From contig NC_086023.1 in NCBI RefSeq assembly GCF_036323735.1, positions 9,865,001-9,929,000 of the forward strand: a stretch of 64,000 nucleotides of DNA. The letters are read 5' to 3'. Shown here piece by piece: positions 27,921-38,786 of the stretch. The notes under the pieces are model-generated. The model worked only from the letters and a program-made list of their open reading frames with translations. It searched no databases and was not told the DNA's origin. This DNA comes from Rattus norvegicus (taxonomy: Eukaryota > Chordata > Mammalia > Rodentia > Muridae). The number at the start of each line of letters is the position of its first letter. Position 1 is the first letter of the stretch. The position numbers and the translations under genes are program-made.

Positions 27921-28856
27921 AAACTGCTCTCGGGACTGTACTGGCAGAACCACGAGCTTCAGGTAAGATGGTGAGGGTCAAGATGGCTCAAATGACATAT
28001 TTCATATGTTAGAAACTCATCTACCTCATGAGTGCCAAACTTGGCTACTATCAAAAGGAAACTGAAAATGCCCTCCATGTTGATGGCTTTAAGTGCCTGT
28101 TATTACATTCTATAGCATGGATATACCTTGAAACATGATGCTGTTAAAGAAGTTGAACACATGAAAAATGATGATTCTTCTGATAGGAAGTCCTTACAGT
28201 AGGCCATTTCCCAGAAACATACACTTAAGATTGTCAGGATGACCCGCCTGGAACATCCATTACGTAAGGTCTCTTCTTTGTCTGCCTGGTCCTCATCCTT
28301 TCACTTCGGGTGGTTTGTAGAATCTTTTGTTAGATTTGTGTTCTCCGGTTCGCTCTGATGAGCACATAGCCACCTGACGAGTCCTTACCCACACCCATGA
28401 CGTGGAAACCACTAAGAATTCAAACCCCGGGGTTCCTGTGTTTCACAGGCCGTAGCCTCGCTACACCACTGAGATCATCTAGCCTTCCATGTGGTAAGGC
28501 TAGCTCACTGACTGTCCCAGTGCTCGTTTATAGAACTTGAACATAGGAGGACTGCCAGGAAGCTTCACACTCCTTCCCCACAGGATACTGCATGTGGCCA
28601 TAGTTACGTGAGCACAAGTGTGTATATCATATGTAGGCTTATATTGCATAACAATATCGGCTTACATGATGCTTAACTTTATATTTCTTGACTTTTAAAC
28701 TTTTAGTTTAAAACACGTATCTTTTGTTTTTAGTTCTTAGACTACTTTTTAACTTCTATTTCCCAGTGATATCTTACACATGAACAGAATAACTTATTTG
28801 TACAAAATTAAAGAGCTTCTAATATTTCTCTATTATATATTATGCCATAACAAGCA
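27921..28856. other. Intergenic, nothing firmly recognised
   Basis: No gene, and no repeat I can name. The block about 27990-28240 has an mRNA-like composition but several stops in every frame I read. Confidence 0.4.
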
Positions 28857-29265
28857 CACACACACATACACACACACACTCACACATAACACACCCACAC
28901 ACATACTCACACAACACATATACTCACACACATGCTCACACACACTCACACACATACCCATACACACACACGCCCACACACACCCACACACACACATACA
29001 CACACTCACACATACTCACACATACCCACACACATATTCACACTCACATACACACTCACACATAAACATACCCACACACGTAGTCACACAACACACACAC
29101 TCACACACATACACACACACATGCCCACACACCCCCACACTCACACATACTCACACACACCCACACACATACTCACACACACCCACACACATACTCACAC
29201 AACACACACACTCACACACATACACACACACACACACACACACTCTCTCTCACACACACAGAGGC
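28857..29265. repeat. CA-rich array (CACACA with CACATA, CACACT and CACCCA variants)
   Basis: About 400 bp of degenerate CA repeat. The His/Thr open frames across it are artefacts. Confidence 0.94.
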
Positions 29266-29332
29266 AAGGCTAACGTGTATTAATCATTTAAATACCAATT
29301 AACTTTTGCCAAAATGTTTTGCAAGAGTTTTA

Positions 29333-29440
29333 CTAAGCCAGGTGTGGTCATACATATATGGAACTCCAGTGCTCTCAAGAAGCTAGGTCAGGAGAATCAC
29401 AAGTTTGAGGATAGCCTAAGCTACGTAGTCAGACCCTGTC
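29333..29440 (+). repeat. B1-related SINE fragment
   Basis: AGCCAGGTGTGGTCATACAT, then CTCCAGTGCTCTCAAGAAGC, then GAGGATAGCCTAAGCTACGT follows the B1 consensus order (GCCGGGCGTGGTGG ... AGCCTGG) with strong divergence. Confidence 0.65.
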
Positions 29441-29783
29441 ATGCACACACAGAGATCTTTTTATTCCACAAATGTGTGGTAGAATCCAGAACACATCTTA
29501 GCTCTCTTACTTCCACAGACTTACGGTATAACAGGCCCAAGGCAGGGTACAAAAATTGTAATATTGTCAATGTTTAATGTAGTTCTAATACTTGCCAGTT
29601 TTTTACACATTAATATAAGTACAAATTGAACATTAAATTTGTGTATGAAGTGAAATTTGGCCAGAATCAAACAAGTCGTAAACAAATGGGAAGATATACT
29701 ATGTTCATGAATTAGAACAGATGGTACTATGCCCAACCCTCCTCACACTGATGCTGATTAAATTTCATCCCAGTAAACAGGAA

Positions 29784-30057
29784 GAGTGGAGGGGACTGTG
29801 GAGTGGAGGGGACTGTGGAGTGGAGGGGACTGTGGAGTGGAGGGGACTGTGGAGTGGAGGGGACTGTGGAGTGGAGGGGACTGTGGAGTGGAGGGGACTG
29901 TGGAGTGGAGGGGACTGTGGAGTGGAGGGGACTGTGGAGTGGAGGGGACTGTGGAGTGGAGGGGACTGTGGAGTGGAGGGGACTGTGGAGTGGAGGGGAC
30001 TGTGGAGTGGAGGGGACTGTGGAGTGGAGGGGACTGTGGAGTGGAGGGGACTGTGGA
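29784..30057. repeat. 17-bp minisatellite, about 16 perfect copies
   Basis: The unit GAGTGGAGGGGACTGTG repeats about 16 times with no visible mismatch. Because 17 is not a multiple of 3 and the unit contains no stop in any phase, several frames on both strands stay open. None has gene support. Confidence 0.97.
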
Positions 30058-30389
30058 GGTGGCTCCATCAGTGAAGTCCACGCCATGCACACATGAGGAC
30101 CTGAGGTTCAGATCTCCAGAACACACATAAAGTTCAGTTACAGCAGTGTACACCTGTACTCTCACTGATGGGAAGCAGAGACAGGTGAACCCTGTAGATC
30201 ACTGGCCAGTCAGCCCACCCAGTCTACTCAGTGAGCTCCATATTCAGAGAGAAAGCTTGTCTCCAAAGACAAGAGGAAAATGGTTGACATTTGATCTCTG
30301 GCTTCCATATGCACAGATATATGAGAACACTTGAATGTATGTAGGCAAATGCTCATGCCCACATGAGCATGTATACATTCATTCATACA

Positions 30390-30421
<32 letters not shown>

Positions 30422-30430
30422 ACATACTAA
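30058..30430 (+). repeat. B4-like SINE with 3' (CA)n
   Basis: CATGAGGACCTGAGGTTCAG, then GATGGGAAGCAGAGACAGGT, then a long tail ending in (CA)n at about 30390-30425 match the B4 SINE order. The 17-bp minisatellite abuts its 5' end. Confidence 0.6.
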
Positions 30431-30575
30431 ACTGGTTCCTAAAAATAAACAAAGCTAGAATACTTATACATACTTATGCTGTTAAAGTTGGTCCCAAAGC
30501 TCCTGCAATGAAAACAGTGTGAGTTGACCAGGGAGGCCATCAGGAAAAGGGCAGAATGAAGAGCTATACACACCC

Positions 30576-30624
30576 AGCCCCTTGAGGATGAGGAGGAGGA
30601 AGAGGGGGAGGAGGAGGAGGAGTC
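30576..30624. repeat. (GGA)n trinucleotide repeat
   Basis: GAGGAGGAAGAGGGGGAGGA-type repeat, about 50 bp. Confidence 0.9.
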
Positions 30625-30715
30625 AGGACATAGAAAATAAACAGTTTGAAACAAATGCTGCTGTAGCCAAATGCCATGTGAAAAAAAAATAATGTCAGCC
30701 CTGTGTCTCACTATG

Positions 30716-31988
30716 CATACTCATAATGCCCCTGGTTGTGAATCCAAGTGTAAAATAATGCAGTGCTAGGAAAATAGACTTGGAAATATATCTCAGGCTC
30801 TCCCAGTTCTCCTTAGTGGATACAGCAAGTACATACTAACCACCTTAAAGATGATTAATTGGAGGGTGCCAGCACAAAAGCGTTCTGCTTATCACAACAA
30901 AGAAGTCAATGGGAAATGGAGGAGAAAATGTGCTCAAGATTTAAAAAAAGAACAGACATCTCTTGTGCAACCAGGAGAGGTTGGAACAGGTGGGGCCAAG
31001 CTCCTTGTTTTACTCTTTGTCTTTCCAGTTGCCCTGAGGTCAGCAGCGTCTATACAATTCACTCCCACCATGGTGTACTGAGTTGCCATAGATGCAAGAA
31101 GCAGAGCTATTTATGGATGGATTGAGACCTGTGAATCTGTGAGCCAAAATGGTTTATTACTCTTCAGCTGGCTGCTTCAGTCTTTTGTCATGACAGAAAG
31201 CTGACCAATACATTCAGAAGCTAAGGTGCCCGTGATAACAAGGACGGATGCTTAATGACAGCCATAGAGGCAGTATGAATACTGACCAATATGTGATCCA
31301 GCACAGTGGGGACTTCTCTGTGCCAAAAGGGAGATGCCTGCCCAGAATTTAGCAAGTTTATTTGGTCTGGTTTGACTGGCTGAATTGTCTAGTCTCCATG
31401 TCATGAAAGCAAGCACCATCCATGTTGATCCATTACAGCTCCAGAACACACCAAAACTAACAATGCGTTAAAGTGTCCTTTATGCAGTGAAATCCCGAGC
31501 ACCCGTAAGTCAAGTGATATACAGCCATGTCCCTAAAGAAGCTGTCTGGTGAATGGAAAAAATGAAGGTAGAGCACATATGTATGATGTATGATATATGT
31601 ATATATGTATCATATAGAAATAATGTATAAATACCCATAGTATGATATTAGGATGAATATTCCATTCACTTCTCAGCATTACTGCGACATTGGTTTCAAG
31701 AATGCCTATAGACCGAAGTCCTCCGATGCTTAAGTTCCTTCTGTGAATGGAATATGGTTGCACGTAACCTATACATATCCTTCTGTATATTTTAAAAGCA
31801 TTTTCTAAAGTATTTATAATGCCCAAGGCCAGGTAAATGCTACTTAAATACTTATCATACTCTACTGATCAGCAAGAAAAATGTCTGTCTCTACATATTT
31901 ATAAATGGAAAGTATCTTTGTACAATTTTGAACAATTTGAACTTTTTAAAATATTTTCTGCATTTTTAGTGAGCAACGATGAGTCATT
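30716..31988. other. Intergenic, with a possible MaLR LTR tail at 31100-31215
   Basis: CTGTGAGCCAAAATGGTTTA and then CAGTCTTTTGTCATGACAGA resemble the 3' end of rodent MaLR LTRs. The rest shows no gene or recognised repeat. Confidence 0.4.
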
Positions 31989-32069
31989 TTGAGTCATTTT
32001 TTATATATAGTATAGGAGGAAGGTACAACTTCATTCTCATGTGGGTATACAGGTTCTCCAATGTCCTGG
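31989..32069 (-). mobile_element. LINE-1-like fragment, copy 1
   Basis: TTGAGTCATTTTTTATATAT, then ATAGGAGGAAGGTACAACTT, then GTGGGTATACAGGTTCTCCA resembles a reversed stretch of LINE-1 ORF2. A near-identical copy lies at 35061-35145. Confidence 0.5.
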
Positions 32070-32152
<83 letters not shown>

Positions 32153-32162
32153 AGAGAGAGAG
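32070..32162. repeat. (GT)n, (AT)n and (GA)n compound microsatellite
   Basis: About 34 bp of GT are followed by about 44 bp of AT and a short GA tract. Confidence 0.95.
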
Positions 32163-32239
32163 AAGTTATGTAGATATAGATGATATATAGAGAGATAGAG
32201 ATAGAAATAGAGAGATACTATAGAGACCAGATGAAGAGA

Positions 32240-32560
32240 GATATTATTGTGGTTCAAATGCGAAGAGGCCCATAGACTCGTTTATTTGAATGCTTGGTCC
32301 CAGTTAAAGGAGGTGTTTGGGAAAGATTAGGAGAGATGGCCTTGTTGGAGAAGGAGGATCACTGGTGGGACAGGGTAAATTTGGTGGTTTCAAAAGTCTA
32401 TGCCATTGCCAGTTAATGTTGTTCCTGCCAGGTGCTTATGGCTGAGGTACAAGGCATCAGAGCTATGCCATGATCCCTGCCACGATGTTCATGGATTCTA
32501 GGCCCATGGGACTGTGAACCCCCATACTGAATGCTTTCTTTTATAAGCTGCTTTGATCAT
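32240..32560 (+). repeat. MaLR-type LTR (MT/ORR1-like)
   Basis: GAATGCTTGGTCCCAGTTAA, then GATGGCCTTGTTGGAGAAGG, then GAACCCCCATACTGAATGCT and TTTATAAGCTGCTTTGATCA follow the rodent MaLR LTR order. Subfamily uncertain. Confidence 0.5.
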
Positions 32561-32671
32561 GCTATTTGAGAAAAGGAAAACAAATGTATAGATATGTATA
32601 TGTCCTCATATAACCTCATATATGTGTATATTTACCTATATTCAGTGAATCAAAGAGGCATTAAACAATTA

Positions 32672-32876
32672 ATTTAGAGAGAGGGTCTCATGTTCCCTAA
32701 GATGGTCTTAATTTACTAAGCAGTTAAAGGTAACTTTGAGGCTCTGCCTATTAAATGTTAGGATTGTAGTCGTGCATTACCATGCCCAGTTAATGTAGCA
32801 GTGGGGGTTGCACCCAGGGCTTCATGCATGCCAGACAAATGCTCTCCCAACTGAGCTACAGTCCGGCCCCAGAGAA
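32672..32876 (-). repeat. B4-like SINE (B1 part then ID part, reversed)
   Basis: AGAGGGTCTCATGTTCCCTA to GTCGTGCATTACCATGCCCA is a reversed B1-like part. CTCCCAACTGAGCTACAGTC is a reversed ID/tRNA-like part. The combination defines B4 on the minus strand. Confidence 0.65.
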
Positions 32877-33177
32877 TGTTTTTAAATGTACAAATAGACT
32901 TACTAATTGACAGTTTAAATCAGCACCAACTCCAACACTTTTACTTATTTTATTAGAAATAATTTTGGTGGAATTTCACTTTTAAATAAAATATTTTCCT
33001 ATCTAGTCATTGTCCTTGGCACAATCCAATTCAAATACAACATCTTATGCTCAGAGGTAATTGATTTCTTGATACTGTATAATTTGCGTCCAAGAAACAG
33101 ACCAAAGTATGCAGATTTTTTAATTTCTGTGATCCCTACTTTCCCTTCCAATTGCCCTGACCTGGGGATCACTAGTC

Positions 33178-33233
33178 GGGCCAACCTCCTGTAGGGCCAG
33201 CCTCCTGTAGGGCCAACCTCCTGTAGGGGCAGC
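33178..33233. repeat. 16-bp tandem repeat, three copies
   Basis: The unit GGGCCAACCTCCTGTA repeats three times (one copy has a single change), with a partial fourth copy. Confidence 0.9.
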
Positions 33234-33489
33234 CTTCATCTTCCACTATTAATTCCATTCATGCTTCCATTGGCATTTGGTGAGTGTCCATACACTGTGC
33301 CCTTAACATGTGTACCGGACCCTGGGGTGGGATCTGTCTCTGTGCCCTAAACAGTTGGGCTAGACTCCAAGGCAGAGAGAAAGAAAGCTCCTGTAGCTGC
33401 CTACCCATAATCCTTTACTCTTCAGGCATCTCAGACTCTTGGGAAGGCACATAAGGCATATGACGAATAAAGAGTGATACCTTCAATGT

Positions 33490-33840
33490 TCACATCAAAG
33501 TGGCAATACCCCAGTGTCTGTTACTACAACAAATGCCTGAGATCAACCTTCCATCTTTGCAAATGGTGTGGGCTCGTAATTTAGGAGGCGCCAGTCCATG
33601 CTCCCTCTGCCACAACACTTTGGGGTCTTCAGCCCAAGGTCATCCAAGAAGCAAGAGGCACGAAGGGCCCAGAGCACCCTGCAATACACGCTGAGGATAC
33701 ACCCTCAATGGCCTGAGACTTCATACTAGGTTCGACCTCTTAACAGTTTTGCCACCTCCCAATAGGGCCACTCTGGGGACATAGTCTTTATCATATGGGC
33801 CTGTGCGGGATACTGCTGATCCAAACCACAGTGAAGGCTA
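33490..33840. repeat. MaLR/MLT-like LTR fragment
   Basis: CAGTGTCTGTTACTACAACA to ACTGCTGATCCAAACCACAG resembles the diverged MaLR LTRs elsewhere in the window. Low certainty on family and limits. Confidence 0.4.
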
Positions 33841-34260
33841 TCGTGCAGATGGTTCTAGCCACGTCTAGGATCCAGTGCACAATGACAGGAGAATGACTCC
33901 TATTTTTCTCTGCAGGATATTTGAATATTTTTTCAGTGATAAAAGTAAGTACTTATGGTAGGTTCTCTGCACAGTATACAAATATGAACAACTGAACGAT
34001 TTTACTAAACATGTCACCGAAGATTTAAAAACCATTATCTGACTTTTTTTTTACATAGGTGAATGACATTCCAAATGTTTGAATTTTATGAAGGAGAAGC
34101 TTGAGAATCCAAACCACAAATCCCTTACTGGATGCTGTGCCGAGGACTGCAGCTCTAAGAGTGTGGTAGTCACTGCTGATTGCCAACTGGACAGGATCTA
34201 GAATTATGTAGAAGAGAAGCAACTGGGCTGACTTTAGGAATTTCCTAGACACTGTTTAGC
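33841..34260. other. Intergenic, nothing recognised
   Basis: A 29-nt pseudo-exon-like stretch at 33916-33944 has a good acceptor and donor but no supporting coding context. Confidence 0.4.
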
Positions 34261-34319
34261 CGAGGTAGGAACATCATGAGCTGGGGCTTGGGACTGAATG
34301 ATAAAGGAAAAGGCCAGCA

Positions 34320-34500
34320 GAGCCCCGGCCTCTATCTCTGCTTCCTGACAGTGGATGCACAGTGACCAGCCGCTTCCCGCCATGCCTTCCTCACCAGGAG
34401 GGACTGTACCTTCAAACTGTGAGCCAAATAAATCGATCCTTCTTCAAATTGCTTTGGTCAAGTATTTTATCTCAACAATGAGAAAGTTACTAAGGCGAGG
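34320..34500 (+). repeat. Rodent LTR/repeat 3' end
   Basis: CCTTCAAACTGTGAGCCAAA and then TAAATCGATCCTTCTTCAAA match the 3' ends of common rodent LTR repeats (GTGAGCCAAATAAA type). Confidence 0.45.
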
Positions 34501-35035
34501 AGCCAGCCACACAACATTAGTGCATGTGGTTCCTATATCTTTATAGGATGTAAATTGCTGTTAATTCTAATAACTAAGAATTAAAAAGTCCTCCATTGCT
34601 GTATATCTATTTCCTAGTCGAAGAGGTAGTGAAGGCTATCACTTGACACAGAATTAGGAAACTGACTCCAAACCCACCTGCCTTCCTGCTGCATTGCCCT
34701 GCCTGTACCACAGCTGGTCCAGTGGACGCATGCGTAGAACATGCTGCATGCCAGACAACTGCAAAGTCCTCCCTGTGCCTCAGCTCATGACGCGCTCATA
34801 TCCTCCTCCTACCACTCTCATTTCTCAGGGTTTTTATACATAAGAAAGCTAAGGCCAAAAGAAGACAGAGAACATACATGCTTAAGATCACATAAATTAG
34901 AAATAGTCCTGAGTTCTTACCTTGCCCCCTAGTTCAATTGCCCATCCATACTGAAGCACAATGACACAAAATAGTATCACTATCGAGTTGAATATCATTG
35001 ATCTTTTCATCTAAAAATTTACTTATATTTGAGCT
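34501..35035. other. Intergenic, nothing recognised
   Basis: No coding or repeat signature that I can name. Confidence 0.4.
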
Positions 35036-35186
35036 TTTCTATTTAAGTCTTTGGACCACTTTGAGTCATTTTTTTTTTATATATAGTATAGGAGGAAGGT
35101 ACAACTTCACTCACGTGTGGGTATACAGGTTCTCCAATGTCCTGGTTGGGTTTGTTTGTTTGTTTGTTTTGTTTGTTTGTTTGTTT
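35036..35186 (-). mobile_element. LINE-1-like fragment, copy 2, followed by (GTTT)n
   Basis: AGTCTTTGGACCACTTTGAG followed by the same block as 31989-32069 and the same end (CAATGTCCTGG). A GTTT repeat (35153-35186) begins a few bases after the shared end. Confidence 0.5.
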
Positions 35187-35496
35187 TTGTCAACTTAACA
35201 GACACATAGACATATCTGGGAAGAGAGGACTCTCCAATTGAGAAAATTCTTCCATGAGTTGGCGTGTGGGGTATATTTTTGATTAGGGAAAAATGTGAGA
35301 GGTCCCAGACCACTGTGAGTGGTGCCACCCTGGGCAGGTTGTCTTGGACAATATGAGAAAGCAAGCTGAGCACGTAAGTCACGGGAGCAGGCTAGCAAGC
35401 AGCATTTCGCCAAGGCTTCTATTTCAGTTTCTGCCTCCAGGTTCCCATCTTGAGTTCCTGCCTTGACTTCCTTCAATGGCTTATGACCTAAGATAC
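35187..35496 (+). repeat. Rodent interspersed repeat, 5' part (host of nested insertion)
   Basis: TTGTCAACTTAACAGACACA to CCTTCAATGGCTTATGACCT aligns by order with the second family member at about 52360-52735. It is cut at 35496 by a MaLR LTR and resumes at 36362. I do not assign the family name. Confidence 0.6.
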
Positions 35497-36361
35497 TGTG
35501 GTGGTTTGAATAGTTTTGACCTCCCTAGATTCCTGTGTTTGACTGTGGGGCATATAGGAAGTAGCAATATTACAAGATATCGCCTTATTAGAGTAGGTAT
35601 GGCCTTGTCAGAGAAAGTATATCACTCTGGGGATGGGCTTTAGGGTCTCATATATGTTCAACCTATGCCCAGTGACACGGTCTCCTTCTGCTGCCTGTGG
35701 ATCAAGATATAGAACTCTTCCATGTCAGGCTGACATCGTTCTGAAGCCTTCTGCAGTTTCAGCTTGGCCCACAAGGAGACAGCATCTTCTATCTGCGTCA
35801 CATATGAAAAGCGGGCAGTGTTTGGGATGCTCAAACACCTCATGCTACAAGCATGACATCATTCAGCACAGTGCCTCTGGAAGGCCTTCGGCCCTCTGTA
35901 GGTGTAGTTCTGACACTGAGGAAGAATATGAAGAAGACTCCAATGGAAATGTCATGAACAAGAAGACATACGAGGATCTGAAAAGACAAGGAATGCTCTA
36001 GTGGTTGGCCATGCCTGGGCTTCCCTGAGAAGCCTGAGAAAATTTTTCCCAACCAAATGTTCTTAAAGACTTTTTGCTATGTAGCGTCTACCTTGTAGAA
36101 ACAAGACATGTTGGCAGATTGCAGAATTGATATGTGTTTTATCTTTGTTTTATATTAAAAAGAACTGTAGGAAAATAAAAATAAGATATAGAACTCTTGG
36201 TTCCTCCAGCACCATGGCTGTCTGTACAAAGCTGTACTTCTCATCGTAAAAATAAAGCACTAAACCTCTGAAACTAAAAGCCAGCTCCAGTGAAATGTTT
36301 TCCTTTATGAGTTGCCTTGGTCATGGTGTCTCTTCACAGCAATAAAATACGAACTAAGAAA
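35497..36361 (+). mobile_element. ORR1-like MaLR solo LTR, interrupted by a retrocopy
   Basis: It starts TGTGGTGGTTTGAATAG and ends CAATAAAATACGAACTAAG(AAA). The interior GTATGGCCTTGTCAGAGAAA, TAAACCTCTGAAACTAAAAG and TTGCCTTGGTCATGGTGTCT follows the ORR1 LTR consensus. Flanking pentamers are GATAC (35492-35496) and GATAT (36362-36366), a 5-bp target-site duplication with one change. The LTR itself is split by the insert at 35720-36182. Confidence 0.75.
35720..36182 (+). pseudogene. Processed retrocopy of an unidentified mRNA, 5'-truncated
   Basis: The insert is flanked by a perfect 16-bp duplication (AAGATATAGAACTCTT at 35704-35719 and 36183-36198) and ends in an A-rich tail, the hallmarks of L1-mediated retrotransposition. 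An open frame runs through it to TAG at 35999-36001. It ends CRCSSDTEEEYEEDSNGNVM and then NKKTYEDLKRQGML, an acidic stretch plus a short basic end that looks like a true C-terminus. About 180 bp of 3'-UTR-like sequence follows, with ATTAAA (about 36155). The frame upstream contains a Cys-rich segment (CLGCSNTSCYKHD). I do not recognise the parent gene. The fusion with LTR sequence upstream is incidental. Confidence 0.7.
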
Positions 36362-36435
36362 GATATGTAAGTCAAATAAATATTTTTCTCCCCAAGCTGT
36401 TTTAGGCCATAGTGTTTATTATGGCATTAGAACAA
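36362..36435 (+). repeat. Rodent interspersed repeat, 3' part (continues 35187-35496)
   Basis: GTAAGTCAAATAAATATTTT, then CCCCAAGCTGTTTTAGGCCA is the expected 3' end of the repeat interrupted at 35496. The copy at 52660-52735 has the matching GCTCCCCGAGTTGCTTTTGG. Confidence 0.6.
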
Positions 36436-36654
36436 CAGCTAATATACCCCACTTCCTTAAGTGTTCTTAGAACCCTTGCTCTAAAATCATGTGATCACAT
36501 GTTAGAGTTCATGCCTGAATTTTTCTGGTCTACCTAACTAGTTCATAGGCTATCTCTATGCTATAATAAATAGCTATTTTGATGATTATCACTTTGAGGT
36601 AAGTTTTGAAACATCACTAACTTTGCTAGTCTCCTTGAGAGTTCACATAAATTT

Positions 36655-36768
36655 TTTTTGTTTGTTTTGTTTTGTTTTGTTTTGTTTTTTCCAGAGCTGG
36701 GGACCGAACCCAGGGCCTTGCGCTTCCTAGGCAAGCGTTCTACCACTGAGCTAAATCCCCAACCCCGA
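36655..36768 (-). mobile_element. ID-family SINE with 12-bp target-site duplication
   Basis: On the minus strand it reads GGGGTTGGGGATTTAGCTCA, then GTTCGGTCCCCAGCTCTGG, then a poly(A) with CAAAA repeats. This is the rat ID consensus with few changes. The flanks TCACATAAATTT (36643-36654 and 36769-36780) are identical. A young insertion typical of rat. Confidence 0.95.
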
Positions 36769-36869
36769 TCACATAAATTTTAAGAAGGACTTTTTTCTGC
36801 TTTTAAAAGATCTTTCATTATGTCTATTTTCTCTTGCATTATTTTGGATTTTCTCTGATATTTATATTA

Positions 36870-37260
36870 TAAACAATGTAGTTCATGATAATTATACAAA
36901 AGAGTCAGCTACTTTTACATTTCTGTGGCAAAATGCTCAACAGGAACAAAGGCCAAATTATTTACTTTGTCTTGTACTTTCCAGGGTTTCCATCCACAGA
37001 CACTGGCATTATTGCTTTTAGGCTTCTGGTGGGCTGCGTTCCCTGGGAGCATGTGGTACAGCAAAGCAGTTCACAGTGAAGTTGGCAGGAAGCAGAGACA
37101 GAAAGATGAAAGGGACTATGTACAAGGTAGATCCTTCCCAAACACTCTCCCAATAACCTACCTCCTTGAAGAAAATCCCACCTCCTCAAATGTTATAAGA
37201 CACATACAAAAATGTCATTGGGATTATAAGGACTTTATGACAAAGACAATCTAATCAATT
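36870..37260. repeat. MaLR-like LTR fragment
   Basis: TTCTGTGGCAAAATGCTCAA to GGGATTATAAGGACTTTATG follows the general order of the 7765-8170 element, heavily diverged. Confidence 0.4.
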
Positions 37261-38740
37261 TGCTAATATGTTACAAATATTGGAGCTACCAATCTTCCCC
37301 TACTATATTAAGTACATTTAAGAGTATCTGTTTGTATTTTCATCCCCGACACGAACTGCTGTTAAGTTATGTACTAACTATACTCACAATGAGCCTCTAG
37401 AAAAGTCGGGAAAACTGAGTTATGTACTAGATAGTACTCAGCACATGCCTTCAATGGAGTCTGGGTCACTGAGTTATATACTAGCCAGTACCTCCGGTAG
37501 AGTTGAGGTAGGAGCATCAGATCCTCACATCTTTATGTGATACGAACCAAGGCATCTTTAGAGCTGAAACAGAATGAACTGAAAATAAACAGATGTCTTT
37601 GATGAATAGACTTCAGATTTCTCTGCAAAGTAAAACAAACTTGAGTCTTGGTTGGCACACTTCAGCTGTTCCGTGATTATGTAAGAGCTACGGTGGACCC
37701 AAAATAAGAGCTGAAGGTTTTCTCGACAGTTTAAACAAGAGAACCTGCCCCCGCCCACCCGCCTCCTTCAGCCAACTGTAGCTTAATAAAGTCTAAGGGT
37801 GACCATCAGGGATAAGTGGTTTATTATTTCTAAGGCTATATTACCAGCTGCATACTTATTGTAACTGCTCATAACTGGACATGGTTTATTCTATTTATAG
37901 CATTTAATACTATTTTTTAAGTTTAAATAAACAGATTGAAGAATTGAAGTCTGCATAGCAATGTTTTTACATAATATAAAAGGTATGAAACACAACCTTT
38001 TCCTTCCTTCTGTGGAATCTAATGAAACTTCCAGTTGTTTATTTTAGCACCAGACACTCTTGGCCTGCAGAGCACGGAAAGACACAAGACAGTCTTGCTT
38101 TGATGTTTCTAGAGTTAACCAAAGAACCCTTATAAACTAAGATACCGAAACTGCTCTTGCCTGCCCAAGGCCCTGTCTGCACTGTGCCATTCACACCCTT
38201 GGCACACAGGATCCTAACTCACAAAGGAACAGATCAGTAGTGCTAACATGAGGGGAAAGAAGCCATTTTTATCTGACCTGGAAGTGTTAACCTTTTATAG
38301 GACAGAGTCAACTCCAAACTGATAGAAATCTGTGAGTTCTGATCCTTTCCCAATAGATATCTGCATAATAGCGTGTGTTCCAGGGGTTCATGGACAAGAG
38401 CCTATTCCCTTCCTAGGTCACAGCTCTGTATTGTACGCTGTGCTAATGTGGGAAGTAAGAGCTGCAAAACACAGATGCTGCTTGACTTTAGTGAGCTTGC
38501 CAGAGAAATAACCCCAGAAGCAGAAGACCTAGAGATGGTGACGAAACTTGCCAGGAGGTGGTGTGAAGAACTCAGCATTACCTAAAGAGAGGCCTAGCCG
38601 ATACCTCTGCTTCTGGGAGACAACCCTATCATACTTGACAGGAAATTTTCACTTAAAAAAGGAGAGGACCACAGTGGGAGTTGACTGACACATGATTAAC
38701 TGTGTGCTTAGAATTTCTAACACGTTGATGGTCTTTAAAA

Positions 38741-38742
<2 letters not shown>
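37261..38742. other. Intergenic, nothing recognised
   Basis: No gene. Three loose copies of a GAGTTATGTACTAG-type phrase at 37360-37490 may be an old local duplication. Confidence 0.4.

Positions 38743-38785
<43 letters not shown>
38743..38785. repeat. (GT)n microsatellite
   Basis: About 21 GT dinucleotides. Confidence 0.96.

Positions 38786-38786
<1 letters not shown>

Noticed and set aside
29784..30057. Regular short repeats as a CRISPR array
   Set aside because: Units are contiguous with no spacers, and the genome is mammalian.
29721..30165. Several overlapping 100-135 codon frames on both strands
   Set aside because: They are a by-product of the 17-bp minisatellite, whose unit lacks stops in every phase.
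33916..33944. 29-nt stretch with a strong acceptor (TTTTTCTCTGCAG) and donor (AAAA|GTAAGT)
   Set aside because: No partner exons, no coding continuity and intergenic position; a pseudo-exon-like coincidence.
36655..36768. tRNA-like promoter sequence (TAGCTCAGTGG) as a tRNA gene
   Set aside because: It is the tRNA-derived head of an ID SINE with a poly(A) tail and target duplications, not a tRNA gene. The same holds at 53649-53745.
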